The notes under the pieces: generated by a model | What the model saw: only the letters and a program-made list of their open reading frames with translations | The model's database searches: none | Told to the model about the DNA's origin: nothing | NCBI GenBank assembly: GCA_902478605.1 | Contig: CABSLQ010000014.1 | Location: 1-51,502 of the forward strand | Origin: an uncultured Oscillospiraceae bacterium | Lineage (GTDB): Bacteria; Bacillota; Clostridia; Oscillospirales; Acutalibacteraceae | DNA: 51,502 nt | Reading direction: 5' to 3' | Part shown: piece after piece, positions 43,858 to 51,502 of the stretch | Position numbering within the stretch: the stretch's first letter is position 1 | How the letters are laid out: the number at the start of each line of letters is the position of its first letter | Position numbers and translations under genes: made by a program

Positions 43858-45999
43858 ATGGAGACTCTCTCGGCGGCCCGGGCCGCGGCCGCCCGCATCA
43901 AAGCCAAGCACATCCCCGCTCATCTGGAAAAGCAGGCGGTTCTGGGGCTTATCCGGCGCATTGCCGGCGAATCCTATGCCAGCCGGTTCATCATCGAGCC
44001 GTTGGCCGAGGAACAGCCCGGGGAAGACCGTTACCGGCTTTCGGATGAGGCGGACGGCAGCATACGGCTGGAAGCAACCTCGGGTACGGCGGCGGCCTGC
44101 GCCTTTAACTGGTATTTAAAAAACCGCTGCGGCAGCTATGTCGGTCCCCTGACCAGGCGGCTGAACCTGCCGGCCGTCCCGCCGCCCGTCGGCAGCGTGC
44201 AGGAGGAACGCAGTGCCTTCCTTTACCGGTATTTTCTGAATTTCTGTACATACGGGTATACCTTCGCCTTTTGGAACTGGGAGCAGTGGGCTCCCTTCCT
44301 GGACTGGATGATGCTCTCGGGCTACAACCTGGTGCTCAATCCGGTGGGCCACGAGCTGGTTTGGATCGCCCTGCTGCAGCGGCACGGCTACACCGAGCAG
44401 GAGGCGCGGGACTATGTGGCCGGCCCGGCCTTTTTCCCATGGCAGTGTATGATGAACCTCACTTCCTGGGGCGGACCGGCGCCGGCCTCCTGGTATGAAA
44501 ACCGCCGCGTCCTGTCCCGGAAAATCACCGATTATCTTCTCTCCTTCGGCGCGGCCCCCGTGTTTCCCGGCTACGCCGGCATGGTTCCCCCCGATTTCGG
44601 GGAACGCCATCCCGCTTCCCGCCCCTTGGATCAGGGGCTGTGGTGTGATTTCCCGCGTCCTTCTATTCTGTTGCCGGCGGATCCGGCCTTCGACGGCATC
44701 GCCGCCGATTTCTATGCGATACAACGGGATCTGTATGGCGACGCGCACTATTTCGCCGCCGATCCCTTCCATGAGGGGGGCAACGCAGAGGGCGTGGATA
44801 TGGCGGCCTATGCCCGGGGCTGCTACCGGCAGATGGGCCGGGTATCGGACAGCCCCGTCTGGTTCCTGCAGGGCTGGCAGAGCAATCCCAGCCGGGAACT
44901 GCTGCGTGCGCTTTCCCCCGAAAATGTCCTTATCGGCAACCTGCGGGCGGAGGACTGCGCCGACGGCGGCGACGATTTCGCAGGGTATCCCTGGCTGTAC
45001 GGCTGTGTCAACAACTTCGGCGGCCAGCGGGTGACGCGGGGCAACCTGCGCAAGCTCCTGCTGGAGCCCCACCGGTACGCCGCCGATCCCGCCTGCTCCA
45101 TGGTGGGAATCGCCCTGCTGCCCGAGGGCGTGGAAACCGACGAAATCCTCTTCGACGCGGTGGCGGATCTGGCCGTCCGGCAGACCGCCCCAGCAGAGGA
45201 GGCCTGGCTGGAAGCCTGCCTGACCCAGCGGTATGGGGCTTGTCCGGCGCCTGTGCTGGAGGGCTGGCGCATCCTGAAGAACGAGGTATATCTCGCCGAC
45301 ACCTCCGTCTCCCCGCGGGAATCCGCCTTCTGCTGCCGGCCTTCCCTGACGGCGAATATGGTTTCCTCCTACAGCCTGCCCACCTTCAACTACGATACCC
45401 GCCGGCTGGAGGAGGCCTGCCGTCTGCTGCTGCAGGGCTGGGAAGCCCTCCGGGACAGCGAGCCCTACCGGCTGGATATCACCGACTTCGTCCGCCAGGC
45501 TCTGGCCAACAAAGCCTGGGGCTATGTAGAGGGACTGCAGAAGGCCTTTACGGATAAGAAGGTGGCCGCTTTTGACGCCTGCGCCGATGCCTTCCTGTCC
45601 CTTTACCCCATACAGGAAGCCCTGGTATCCACCAACCGGCACATGCTGCTCGGCCCCTGGCTGGAGCTGGCAAAGGCCTGCGGTCATACACCGGAGGAAA
45701 AGGCCTATTTTGAATGGCAGGCCCGTACCCTGCTGACCCTGTGGGGCGATCGGCAGGGCGCCATCGGCCTGCGGGATTACGCGGCCCGCGAGTGGGGCGG
45801 TCTGCTGGGCGATTTCTATAAGCCCCGCTGGGACTCTTACATCCGCCTGCTGCGCATCGCCCTGCTGACCGGGCGGGAAATCGCCGAGTACAGCCGGTAC
45901 GATGCCGAATACTTTTTTACCACCCTGGGGGACACATATCCCACTGAACCGACGGGCGATCTCCGCACCGCTCTGGACGCGGCCATGGCTGCTTTGTAA
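43858..45999 (+). CDS. GH89 alpha-N-acetylglucosaminidase, cytoplasmic form
   Basis: Releases terminal alpha-linked N-acetylglucosamine, as in heparan sulfate fragments or alpha-GlcNAc-capped mucin glycans. The 713-residue protein has the GH89 layout: an N-terminal domain, then the catalytic barrel from about 120 (YRYFLNFCTYGYTFAFWNWE, MMLSGYNLVLNPVGHE) and the C-terminal helical domain. Likely catalytic acids are E306 in DPFHEGGN and E423 in LLPEGVE, by analogy with characterised GH89 enzymes. There is no signal peptide, so it should act in the cytoplasm on imported oligosaccharides. The ATG follows AAGGAGG. It is divergent from the importer operon. Confidence 0.92.
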   Translation: METLSAARAAAARIKAKHIPAHLEKQAVLGLIRRIAGESYASRFIIEPLAEEQPGEDRYRLSDEADGSIRLEATSGTAAACAFNWYLKNRCGSYVGPLTRRLNLPAVPPPVGSVQEERSAFLYRYFLNFCTYGYTFAFWNWEQWAPFLDWMMLSGYNLVLNPVGHELVWIALLQRHGYTEQEARDYVAGPAFFPWQCMMNLTSWGGPAPASWYENRRVLSRKITDYLLSFGAAPVFPGYAGMVPPDFGERHPASRPLDQGLWCDFPRPSILLPADPAFDGIAADFYAIQRDLYGDAHYFAADPFHEGGNAEGVDMAAYARGCYRQMGRVSDSPVWFLQGWQSNPSRELLRALSPENVLIGNLRAEDCADGGDDFAGYPWLYGCVNNFGGQRVTRGNLRKLLLEPHRYAADPACSMVGIALLPEGVETDEILFDAVADLAVRQTAPAEEAWLEACLTQRYGACPAPVLEGWRILKNEVYLADTSVSPRESAFCCRPSLTANMVSSYSLPTFNYDTRRLEEACRLLLQGWEALRDSEPYRLDITDFVRQALANKAWGYVEGLQKAFTDKKVAAFDACADAFLSLYPIQEALVSTNRHMLLGPWLELAKACGHTPEEKAYFEWQARTLLTLWGDRQGAIGLRDYAAREWGGLLGDFYKPRWDSYIRLLRIALLTGREIAEYSRYDAEYFFTTLGDTYPTEPTGDLRTALDAAMAAL

Positions 46000-46085
46000 A
46001 AAGCCACATCTTTTTCTGCCGCTTTACACCAGCGGTTCTGCCCGCTTCGGCCGTGGAATGCTGCCCGGCGGCGTCATAGGATATT

Positions 46086-46122
46086 TAAAAAGGGGTTGCT
46101 GCATGAGCAGCAACCCCTTTTT
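46086..46122. terminator. Bidirectional terminator after GH89
   Basis: GGGGTTGCTGC and GCAGCAACCCC pair around ATGA with an A-run before and a T-run after. It serves the GH89 gene and the converging small gene that ends at 46122. Confidence 0.93.
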
Positions 46123-46499
46123 TACATAGCCAGATACAGCAGCGCCACAATCAATTCGATCGGTGCCCCGTTTTTGACGAGCAGCACGGCCAGCAGCAGC
46201 AAAAGCAGCTGTTCCTGATCTTCAAACAGACCTCCCGTTTTGGCGAGCTCCTTGCAATCCTCCGGGGCCTTTTCCGCCGGCGGCGGCACAGGCCGCGAAG
46301 GAGGCGGAGGCGGCGTGGGTGCGGGCACGGGGAATGTGCGGCGCGTATACGGCGCGGGCCTCCCCGCCGCCATGGTTTCCTGCGAACGCCCCCGTTCCGG
46401 AAGGCCGCCGTTTACCAGCATACGGGAATGCTCCCGCATGCGCGCCACGCGCTGTTCCGCTTCCTGCTGCATCCGGATGACGTCGTTTCCCATTTTCAT
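46122..46499 (-). CDS. Small hypothetical protein with proline-rich centre and hydrophobic C-terminus
   Basis: The function is not recognised. The 125-residue protein starts with a basic helix (EAEQRVARMREHSRML), has a Pro-rich stretch (about 58-77) and ends with an acidic EDQEQLLLLLLAVLL segment and a hydrophobic IELIVALLYLAM end. Similar small proteins with D/E-x-QLLLL ends are common in Clostridia, as far as I recall. Start at ATG 46499 or 46493, the second better spaced from AAGGGGG. Confidence 0.7.
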   Translation of the reverse strand: MKMGNDVIRMQQEAEQRVARMREHSRMLVNGGLPERGRSQETMAAGRPAPYTRRTFPVPAPTPPPPPSRPVPPPAEKAPEDCKELAKTGGLFEDQEQLLLLLLAVLLVKNGAPIELIVALLYLAM

Positions 46500-46526
46500 C
46501 CCCCTTTCCGACTGAAACCGGCGATC

Positions 46527-46955
46527 TTAACCGCCGAGCAGTCCCTTATCCTGCAGCAGCGGCATCACCCGCATAAATTTCATAATTTGTATCGCGTCGT
46601 CCAGCCGCTTTTCCCTGTCGCCATGCAGATAGGGGCGCAGTGCCCGGAGCAGCGCGGTGTTCTCGTCCTCCTGTCCCATACCGGACAGAAGCGGCGCCAG
46701 CTTGGCGAGCATGGACAGATCCAGGCCGCTCCCCTGCCCGCCGGCCGGCTTTTCTCCGGATACCCCGGTCTGTCCTCCCGTCAGCCCGGCCAACAGCGCA
46801 GACAGATCGGGCGTTTGGGCCGGCGAAGCTTCCGGCGCGGCCGCTTTGCCGCCCTCGTCGCCGCCCAGGCCCATTGCAGAAAGGGCCGAACGAATTTTAT
46901 TCATACTGTCCGGCGAATTGAGCAGATCGTTTAGCTTCTGCGATAAATCGTCCAT
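46527..46955 (-). CDS. Small hypothetical protein, second of a trio
   Basis: The function is not recognised. The 142-residue soluble protein has an N-terminal helix (MDDLSQKLNDLLNSPDSMNKI), a Gly/Ala/Pro-rich middle and a C-terminal helical domain (LLRALRPYLHGDREKRLDDAIQIMKFMRVM). The ATG follows AAAGGAGG. It is 27 bp before the next gene and probably co-transcribed with it. Confidence 0.75.
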   Translation of the reverse strand: MDDLSQKLNDLLNSPDSMNKIRSALSAMGLGGDEGGKAAAPEASPAQTPDLSALLAGLTGGQTGVSGEKPAGGQGSGLDLSMLAKLAPLLSGMGQEDENTALLRALRPYLHGDREKRLDDAIQIMKFMRVMPLLQDKGLLGG

Positions 46956-46988
46956 GACGGCCTCCTTTCTGCACGGTTTACGAACGGT

Positions 46989-47243
46989 TTACTGTGCCTC
47001 CCCCAACAGCTGAGCGATCAGCTTTTGCGCTTCCGGGGTTTGGAGCAGCGCCTGCGCCTTGGCCTTATCATGCAGCGCCTCTTCGATTTTTTCGGCCTGA
47101 TCCGGCGGAAGCTCAGACGAGATACCCGCTACGCCGCCGCTCTGTACGGTCTCGGCGAGCTTTTCGGGCGTGGTGCCCAGCTTTTTGCTTGCAAATTTTA
47201 ACAGCGCCTGCAGTTGATCCGGCGTCACTTTGGGTTCATTCAA
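46989..47243 (-). CDS. Small hypothetical protein, first of a trio
   Basis: The function is not recognised. The 84-residue protein is mostly helical, with LQALLKFASKKLGTTPEKLAETVQ and AQALLQTPEAQKLIAQLLGE. An AAAGGTGG lies about 12 bases upstream of the ATG. It begins the minus-strand trio and is divergent from the phosphodiesterase gene. Confidence 0.7.
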   Translation of the reverse strand: MNEPKVTPDQLQALLKFASKKLGTTPEKLAETVQSGGVAGISSELPPDQAEKIEEALHDKAKAQALLQTPEAQKLIAQLLGEAQ

Positions 47244-47296
47244 GGGAAAACGCCACCTTTCTGAAATCAGGTAGATTTTGAGGGGCAGGCCGGGGG

Positions 47297-47325
47297 TTTT
47301 CAGCCCGCGGCGTCTATGGTATACT
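47297..47325 (+). promoter_or_regulatory. Promoter of the phosphodiesterase-biotin ligase pair
   Basis: TTTTCA (47297-47302) and TATACT (47320-47325) are 17 bp apart, and TGG directly precedes the -10. Confidence 0.6.
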
Positions 47326-47390
47326 TATGACAAAACCGGCGGGGTTATGAGGAGAATGCCGTCCGCCGTCTGAAAAAGGAGGGAGTGCCC

Positions 47391-47867
47391 ATGCGCATAC
47401 TGGTCGTATCCGATACGCATGGCGACGAGGGGGCGCTCTGGCGGGCGCTCGAAGCGCAGCCGGCAGCCCGCACCGTCATACATTTGGGCGATGGGGTGCG
47501 GGAGGCGGAGGACATGGCGGCCCGCTTCCCGGAAAAAACCTTTTATATCGTGCGGGGCAATTGTGACTTCCGCTCCGCGGCTGGCCACCTTCCCTATGTA
47601 CAGGAAGAAGTCTGCGGCGGAAAGCGCCTGTTTTTTACCCACGGGCATCTCTACGGCGTAAAGTCGGATCTGTACCGCGTGTGTTGTGCCGCACGGGAAA
47701 GGCAGGCGGATGTTCTGCTCTTTGGCCACACGCATCGGCCTCTGGCCACATACGACGACGGCCTCTACCTGTTCAACCCGGGCAGTCTCTATGGCGGCGG
47801 CACCTACGGCGTGCTGGATATCACCGCCGCCGGCGTGGTGATGAACGTCGTGGAGGTCCGAACATGA
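47391..47867 (+). CDS. YfcE/MJ0936-type metallophosphodiesterase
   Basis: Calcineurin-like metal-dependent phosphodiesterase of 158 residues. The metal-ligand motifs are in order: SDTHGD (D8, H10), HLGDGV, RGNCD, THGH and FGHTHRP. The physiological substrate is unknown for most family members. The ATG at 47391 is chosen because AAGGAGGG precedes it; GTG at 47385 is too close to that site. Its stop overlaps the biotin ligase start (ATGA). Confidence 0.92.
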   Translation: MRILVVSDTHGDEGALWRALEAQPAARTVIHLGDGVREAEDMAARFPEKTFYIVRGNCDFRSAAGHLPYVQEEVCGGKRLFFTHGHLYGVKSDLYRVCCAARERQADVLLFGHTHRPLATYDDGLYLFNPGSLYGGGTYGVLDITAAGVVMNVVEVRT

Positions 47868-48667
47868 GAGAATGGGATGCTGCGGGCCGGCAGGTGCTGC
47901 CCGGCCTTGCGACAAGCAAACTCGGCACGCGCGTGCTGCTGCTCGATGAGGTGGACTCCACCAACCGCTATCTCAAGGAACGGGCGGGACAGCTGCCGCA
48001 TGGCACCGTATGCTGCACCGATTATCAAAACGCGGGCCGGGGCCGGCTCGGCCGTACCTGGACGGCTCCGCGGGCCGCGGCACTGGCCTTGTCGGTGCTG
48101 TTTCGGGAAGAGGGCCCGGCCGCTCAGCTGCCCCTGCTGTGCGGTATAGCCGTTGCCGATGCACTGGAGGCGCTGACCGGCGCTTCCTTTGCAATAAAGT
48201 GGCCCAATGACATTGTATGCAGCGGGCGCAAAGTGTGTGGCATTTTATGCGAAAGCCGCCCCGTCCAGGGTGGGGGACTGGCCGTCGTGGCCGGGATCGG
48301 GGTGAACCTGCTGCAGGACGGCGCCTGGTTTGCCGAAGCCGGACTGCCTTTCGGCGGATCCGTGGCCATGCTGACGGAGAAAACCCTTTCCCCCTGGGAA
48401 ACGGCCGCCGCTGTCCTCAACCGCCTGGAACCCTTGTGGGAACGCTGCCGTGCGGAAGGTTTCGGCGCCCTGGAGCCGGCTTATGCCGCCCGCTGTATCA
48501 GCCTCGGGCGGCAGGTGCGGGCGCTGTCGCCGGCGGGAGAGGTACGTTTGGAGGGAACCGCCGTCGGCATCGGGCCGGATGGCAGCCTGCTCATTGACGA
48601 CGGGCGGCAGGTGCAGGCTGTTGCCGCGGGAGAAACGTCGGTGCGGGGATTCGACGGGTATATTTAA
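47864..48667 (+). CDS. birA: Biotin--[acetyl-CoA-carboxylase] ligase, lacking the repressor domain
   Basis: Attaches biotin to carboxylase carrier proteins. The 267-residue protein has the ligase motifs LLLDEVDSTNRYLK, GRGRLGRTW (58-66) and IKWPNDIV (111-118), plus the C-terminal SH3-like domain. It lacks the N-terminal helix-turn-helix of the bifunctional BirA, so it should not act as a biotin repressor. The ATG at 47864 overlaps the previous stop; the longer open frame from 47681 lies within the phosphodiesterase gene. Confidence 0.95.
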   Translation: MREWDAAGRQVLPGLATSKLGTRVLLLDEVDSTNRYLKERAGQLPHGTVCCTDYQNAGRGRLGRTWTAPRAAALALSVLFREEGPAAQLPLLCGIAVADALEALTGASFAIKWPNDIVCSGRKVCGILCESRPVQGGGLAVVAGIGVNLLQDGAWFAEAGLPFGGSVAMLTEKTLSPWETAAAVLNRLEPLWERCRAEGFGALEPAYAARCISLGRQVRALSPAGEVRLEGTAVGIGPDGSLLIDDGRQVQAVAAGETSVRGFDGYI

Positions 48668-48701
48668 AGACCGGACGGTAATCCGCCGCCGTGTAAACTT
48701 G

Positions 48702-48740
48702 AAAAGACCCCCAGCAGGCCGCTTATCACGGTCCGCTGGG
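48702..48740 (+). terminator. Terminator after biotin ligase
   Basis: AGACCCCCAGC and GCTGGGGGTCT pair and are followed by CTTTA; the loop region can form a smaller second stem. Confidence 0.85.
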
Positions 48741-49083
48741 GGTCTCTTTAACGGTGCACCTCTATGCCGTTTTATGAGATTTCAGACAGCGGGTTAGCCG
48801 CTGTACGGCAAGCACTGCGAAGCCACTCGGATAATTTTCTTTCCGTTCCATGCCTTGCCTATTTCCGTCCTTTTCCGCCTCTCACACAAAATATGCAATA
48901 CGGTCCATACGCTCGGGGCGGTTTTGCCGTTCACCATCATGGTCCTTTCCATTTTGGAGAGGATGCCGGACGCACGCCATTCGGTTCCCAGCAGCCGCTT
49001 GCCTTTCATGGGAAACGGACAGCCCGTGGGAGTATTTCCCTGCGTGTGCGCCGGTTTCTTCCCGAAAGCTGCGCCGCCCGCCT
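48741..49083. other. Intergenic interval with an unassigned ORF
   Basis: About 340 bp between the terminator and cardiolipin synthase. Minus-strand frame 48794-49177 (127 codons) and a plus-strand frame are open, but neither has a recognisable domain or clear ribosome binding site. Possibly a gene remnant. Confidence 0.35.
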
Positions 49084-50655
49084 TTACATCAGCGGCGAGA
49101 ACAGAATAAACACCGCCGCAAGCAGCTTCTGATACCACGGCCGCTTTTGTATATCCTCCATGGTGATCCGGTGACATAAGGACATGGTCCGCTCCATATC
49201 CTGACGGATATCCTGCAGAACCGGCGCATCGCAGATCAGCACCCCGTTTTCATAATGCAGGTAGAGGCTGCGGAAGTCGAGATTGACCGATCCCACGGTG
49301 GCACAGCGATCATCCCACAGCATCAGCTTGCCGTGCATAAAGCCCGGCGTATATTCATATACCTGCACGCCGTTTTTTACCAGATGCCGGTAATTGTGCC
49401 GGTTCACCAGCCCCACGTACCAGTGATCGCAGATGGCCGGCGTGATGATGCGTACATCTACCCCGCCCCGCGCCGCCAGACACAGCATCGAACTGAGCTC
49501 CTGATCGATAACCAGGTACGGCGTGGTGAACCAGAGATACTGCCGCGCGCCGCCTGCTGCCTGCCGAATCAAATCGAGCGCCGGATTTTTCGGATTGTTG
49601 CACGGCCCGTCCGCATAGGGCTGAAAATAGCCGCGGCCCGTGACCGGCTTTTCTATCAGATACCGGCTGTAATCGCCCTCCTGGTTTTTGGTGGCGATAT
49701 TCCACATCTGAAAAAAGATAATCGCCAGGCTACGCACGGCGCTGCCGTCCAGGCGGATGCCCACATCCTTCCAATGGCCCAGCTTGGAATTTATATTGAC
49801 ATACTCATCTGCCAGGTTTACACCGCCGGCATACCCGATCTGTCCATCGATCACGACAATCTTTTCGTGATTGCGGTAATTGAGATAGAAGCTGGAAACA
49901 AAGCGATGGGCGGGACTGAAAATCGCGACTTTGAAGCCCTCCGCGCGCAAGCCTTTTTCAAATCCGTCCGGGATTTTGAAAAAACAGCCCACGTCGTCGT
50001 ATAAAAGGCGCACTTCCACCCCCTGGTGTATTTTGCGCAGCAGTATCTCATGCATCCGATTCCAGAGCTGCCCGGTGGCCACAATAAAATATTGTATAAA
50101 AATGAATTTTTCCGCTTTTTCCAAATCCGCAATCAGCTGTTCAAAATAGTCCTCGCCGATGGGAAAATACCGTGCATCGGTGTCGGTGTAGAGGGGGTAC
50201 TGCGCCCGCGTCAACGCGTTGACATAGGGGGCATCCTGCGGATACCGTTCGGTGAAGGTGTCAAGCTGCTGCTTATTAGCCGGCATGAGCATAAAGCCAT
50301 TGTCAAACGCAGTCCCCAGCGCCCCCCTTTCCTTCTTGTTAAAGTCTACCCGCCCCCACAGCCAATATAAGGCCATGCCGATAATGGGCGTAATCAGCAC
50401 AATGACGATCCAAGCCATGCGATAGGTCGAGCTGTCATGTTTGTTGATCAGAGTGAAAACCGTGACCATCGCCAAAATATCCAGTGCCACATAGATCGGG
50501 GCTGCCGTCGCCCGCAAAAAGTTGGTGATTAAAATCATCAACACTAACTGCGCCACAATCGCCAGCGCAATGATGCCGATGCGCAGATAGGTGGTCAGGG
50601 CGCTGTTGCGATCGTGGGTGGTGTTCGTGTTGCGGAGGCCGTCTCTTTTACTCAT
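49084..50655 (-). CDS. cls: Cardiolipin synthase (two-HKD phospholipase D type)
   Basis: Makes cardiolipin from phosphatidylglycerol in the cytoplasmic membrane. The 523-residue protein has two or three N-terminal membrane segments (to about 100) and two phospholipase D motifs: H263-K265-D270 in NHEKIVVIDGQ and H441-K443-D448 in HGKLMLWDD. Length is typical. It overlaps the preceding membrane protein gene by 8 bp. Confidence 0.95.
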   Translation of the reverse strand: MSKRDGLRNTNTTHDRNSALTTYLRIGIIALAIVAQLVLMILITNFLRATAAPIYVALDILAMVTVFTLINKHDSSTYRMAWIVIVLITPIIGMALYWLWGRVDFNKKERGALGTAFDNGFMLMPANKQQLDTFTERYPQDAPYVNALTRAQYPLYTDTDARYFPIGEDYFEQLIADLEKAEKFIFIQYFIVATGQLWNRMHEILLRKIHQGVEVRLLYDDVGCFFKIPDGFEKGLRAEGFKVAIFSPAHRFVSSFYLNYRNHEKIVVIDGQIGYAGGVNLADEYVNINSKLGHWKDVGIRLDGSAVRSLAIIFFQMWNIATKNQEGDYSRYLIEKPVTGRGYFQPYADGPCNNPKNPALDLIRQAAGGARQYLWFTTPYLVIDQELSSMLCLAARGGVDVRIITPAICDHWYVGLVNRHNYRHLVKNGVQVYEYTPGFMHGKLMLWDDRCATVGSVNLDFRSLYLHYENGVLICDAPVLQDIRQDMERTMSLCHRITMEDIQKRPWYQKLLAAVFILFSPLM

Positions 50656-51379
50656 CGGTCGTCTCTTCCTTCCGTTTGGACGTCATGCGTTTCTTGACCA
50701 CGAGGGCTGCTCCCAATACAAGAATCAGTACCGCGCAGGGAATCAGGAAACCGGGCGAAAGCGGATCATCCGCGGCGCTTCCCATCAGGGTGACGGCGAT
50801 CGCCTGCGGCAGACAGCCAACCATCGAAGCGGCGAAAAAGCGGCCGAACCGAATCGCCTTGGCTCCGGCAATGAGACTCACCGAATCGGTGGAAATACCG
50901 GGCATCAACCGCAGCGCCGCAATGGAAGCAAAGTTATCCAGTGTATGATCATCCAGAAGTTTGTCTAAAAACCGGTTCCGGCCCCGAAGCCGGCGTGTCA
51001 GCTTTTCCATCAGCCGATGTCCAAACTTTTTCCCCACGAAATAATCCATGGAAAATTCCATCGAAAGGAACCCGATAGTCAGCAGGAACGCGATAACGGG
51101 AGAAAACAGCAGACCGGTGAGCAGATAAACCAGCGGCTGCGGGACAAGCACCACGGTACAGGCCTTTAGCAGATAAGCCCCCAGCAGCAGCGGGATCACG
51201 ACCCATGTATCACGATATGTGTCTGCCAGCGTGTTCAAATCCATGTTGAGAAACTGGAAGGCGAGCACCAGCGCCACAAAAGCGGCAGCGACCAGGCCGG
51301 TGAGTATGGCAAGCGTCCGAAAGCTCCTCTTGCGCGGGGCAGCCGGCGGTTTTTCTTTCCTTCCGTTTGTCTCCCGCAT
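50648..51379 (-). CDS. TVP38/TMEM64 family membrane protein
   Basis: Membrane protein of 243 residues from the DedA-related VTT superfamily, thought to act in lipid or scramblase-like membrane functions. It has a basic N-terminus, a membrane segment (about 24-46) and the VTT core, including VPQPLVYLLTGLLFSP and LRLMPGISTDSVSLIAG. AGAGAGGAG precedes the ATG. Coupling to cardiolipin synthase fits a shared envelope-lipid role (inference). Confidence 0.92.
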   Translation of the reverse strand: MRETNGRKEKPPAAPRKRSFRTLAILTGLVAAAFVALVLAFQFLNMDLNTLADTYRDTWVVIPLLLGAYLLKACTVVLVPQPLVYLLTGLLFSPVIAFLLTIGFLSMEFSMDYFVGKKFGHRLMEKLTRRLRGRNRFLDKLLDDHTLDNFASIAALRLMPGISTDSVSLIAGAKAIRFGRFFAASMVGCLPQAIAVTLMGSAADDPLSPGFLIPCAVLILVLGAALVVKKRMTSKRKEETTDE

Positions 51380-51409
51380 CCCGTCTCTCCTCTCTCGTTA
51401 ATTAAGATC

Positions 51410-51438
51410 AGTATGGCATGTTTGCCCTGGTTTGTCAA
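51410..51438 (-). promoter_or_regulatory. Promoter of the TVP38-cardiolipin synthase operon
   Basis: On the minus strand, consensus TTGACA (51433-51438) and CATACT (51410-51415) are 17 bp apart, about 30 bp before the ATG. Confidence 0.8.
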
Positions 51439-51446
51439 TGCGGCAA

Positions 51447-51482
51447 TAAGAAGAAAAGGCTGGTACAGGATTCTGTACCAGC
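51447..51482 (-). terminator. Terminator of a gene beyond the right edge
   Basis: GGCTGGTACAG and CTGTACCAGCC (51457-51482) form an 11-bp stem; on the minus strand TTTTCTTCTT follows. It should end a minus-strand gene that lies to the right of the window. Confidence 0.8.
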
Positions 51483-51502
51483 CAAAGAGGGGAGTGTACC
51501 CA

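Noticed and set aside
48794..49177. 127-codon minus-strand open frame next to cardiolipin synthase
   Set aside because: It partly overlaps the cls 3' end and lacks a ribosome binding site or known domain; mentioned only as a possible remnant.
1..51502. CRISPR array, transposase, rRNA or tRNA gene
   Set aside because: No regularly spaced repeat-spacer array, no transposase or integrase coding sequence, and no RNA gene pattern was seen.

Overview
The window is GC-rich bacterial DNA, most likely from a Clostridia-type Firmicute (low-level taxon not determinable). Supporting features are strong AGGAGG-type ribosome binding sites with frequent TTG/GTG starts, the zinc form of S14, a YesM/YesN-type two-component pair, MsmX-style sugar importers without their own ATPase, a SipW/TasA-type signal region and sortase-like C-terminal anchors. 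The glycan-use genes suggest a host-associated (gut-like) life; that part is inference.

Layout. (1) 12-8087, minus strand: an uninterrupted S10-spc ribosomal protein operon, rpsJ to rplR, read from a good promoter at 8471-8499 with a leader of about 370 nt. (2) 8749-13987: a sodium/solute symporter, an AI-2E-family permease, a predicted ATPase, a degenerate P-loop NTPase homologue read in the opposite direction, and a QueG-like iron-sulfur protein. (3) 14017-15975, minus: a TasA/camelysin-like surface protein with a beta-helix region, split by one in-frame TAG. (4) 16185-19424, plus: a possible 37-residue ORF, a membrane-anchored protein and an ABC exporter. (5) 19766-25585, minus: two large cell-wall-anchored proteins, one with a duplicated unknown domain plus FN3 domains, the other a glycosidase-like protein. 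(6) 25963-30477, plus: response regulator, sensor kinase and orphan solute-binding lipoprotein, translationally coupled. (7) 30690-30953: a dense cluster of hairpins between convergent genes. (8) 30962-43622, minus: an eight-gene operon holding two complete sets of solute-binding protein plus two permeases, surrounding a DUF5696 protein and a beta-propeller/Yip1 membrane protein. (9) 43858-45999, plus, divergent from it: a GH89 alpha-N-acetylglucosaminidase without a signal peptide. (10) 46122-47243, minus: three small proteins of unknown function. (11) 47391-48667: a YfcE-type phosphodiesterase and biotin ligase. (12) 49084-51379, minus: cardiolipin synthase and a TVP38/TMEM64 membrane protein.

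How it may fit together. Regions 5, 6, 8 and 9 read as one glycan-acquisition locus: wall-anchored binding and hydrolytic proteins outside, a kinase with a binding lipoprotein for sensing, two ABC importers for oligosaccharides, and a cytoplasmic GH89 enzyme to remove terminal alpha-GlcNAc. The best candidate for an undescribed system is the eight-gene operon with its propeller-Yip1 and DUF5696 proteins. Functions of those two proteins cannot be read from the sequence.
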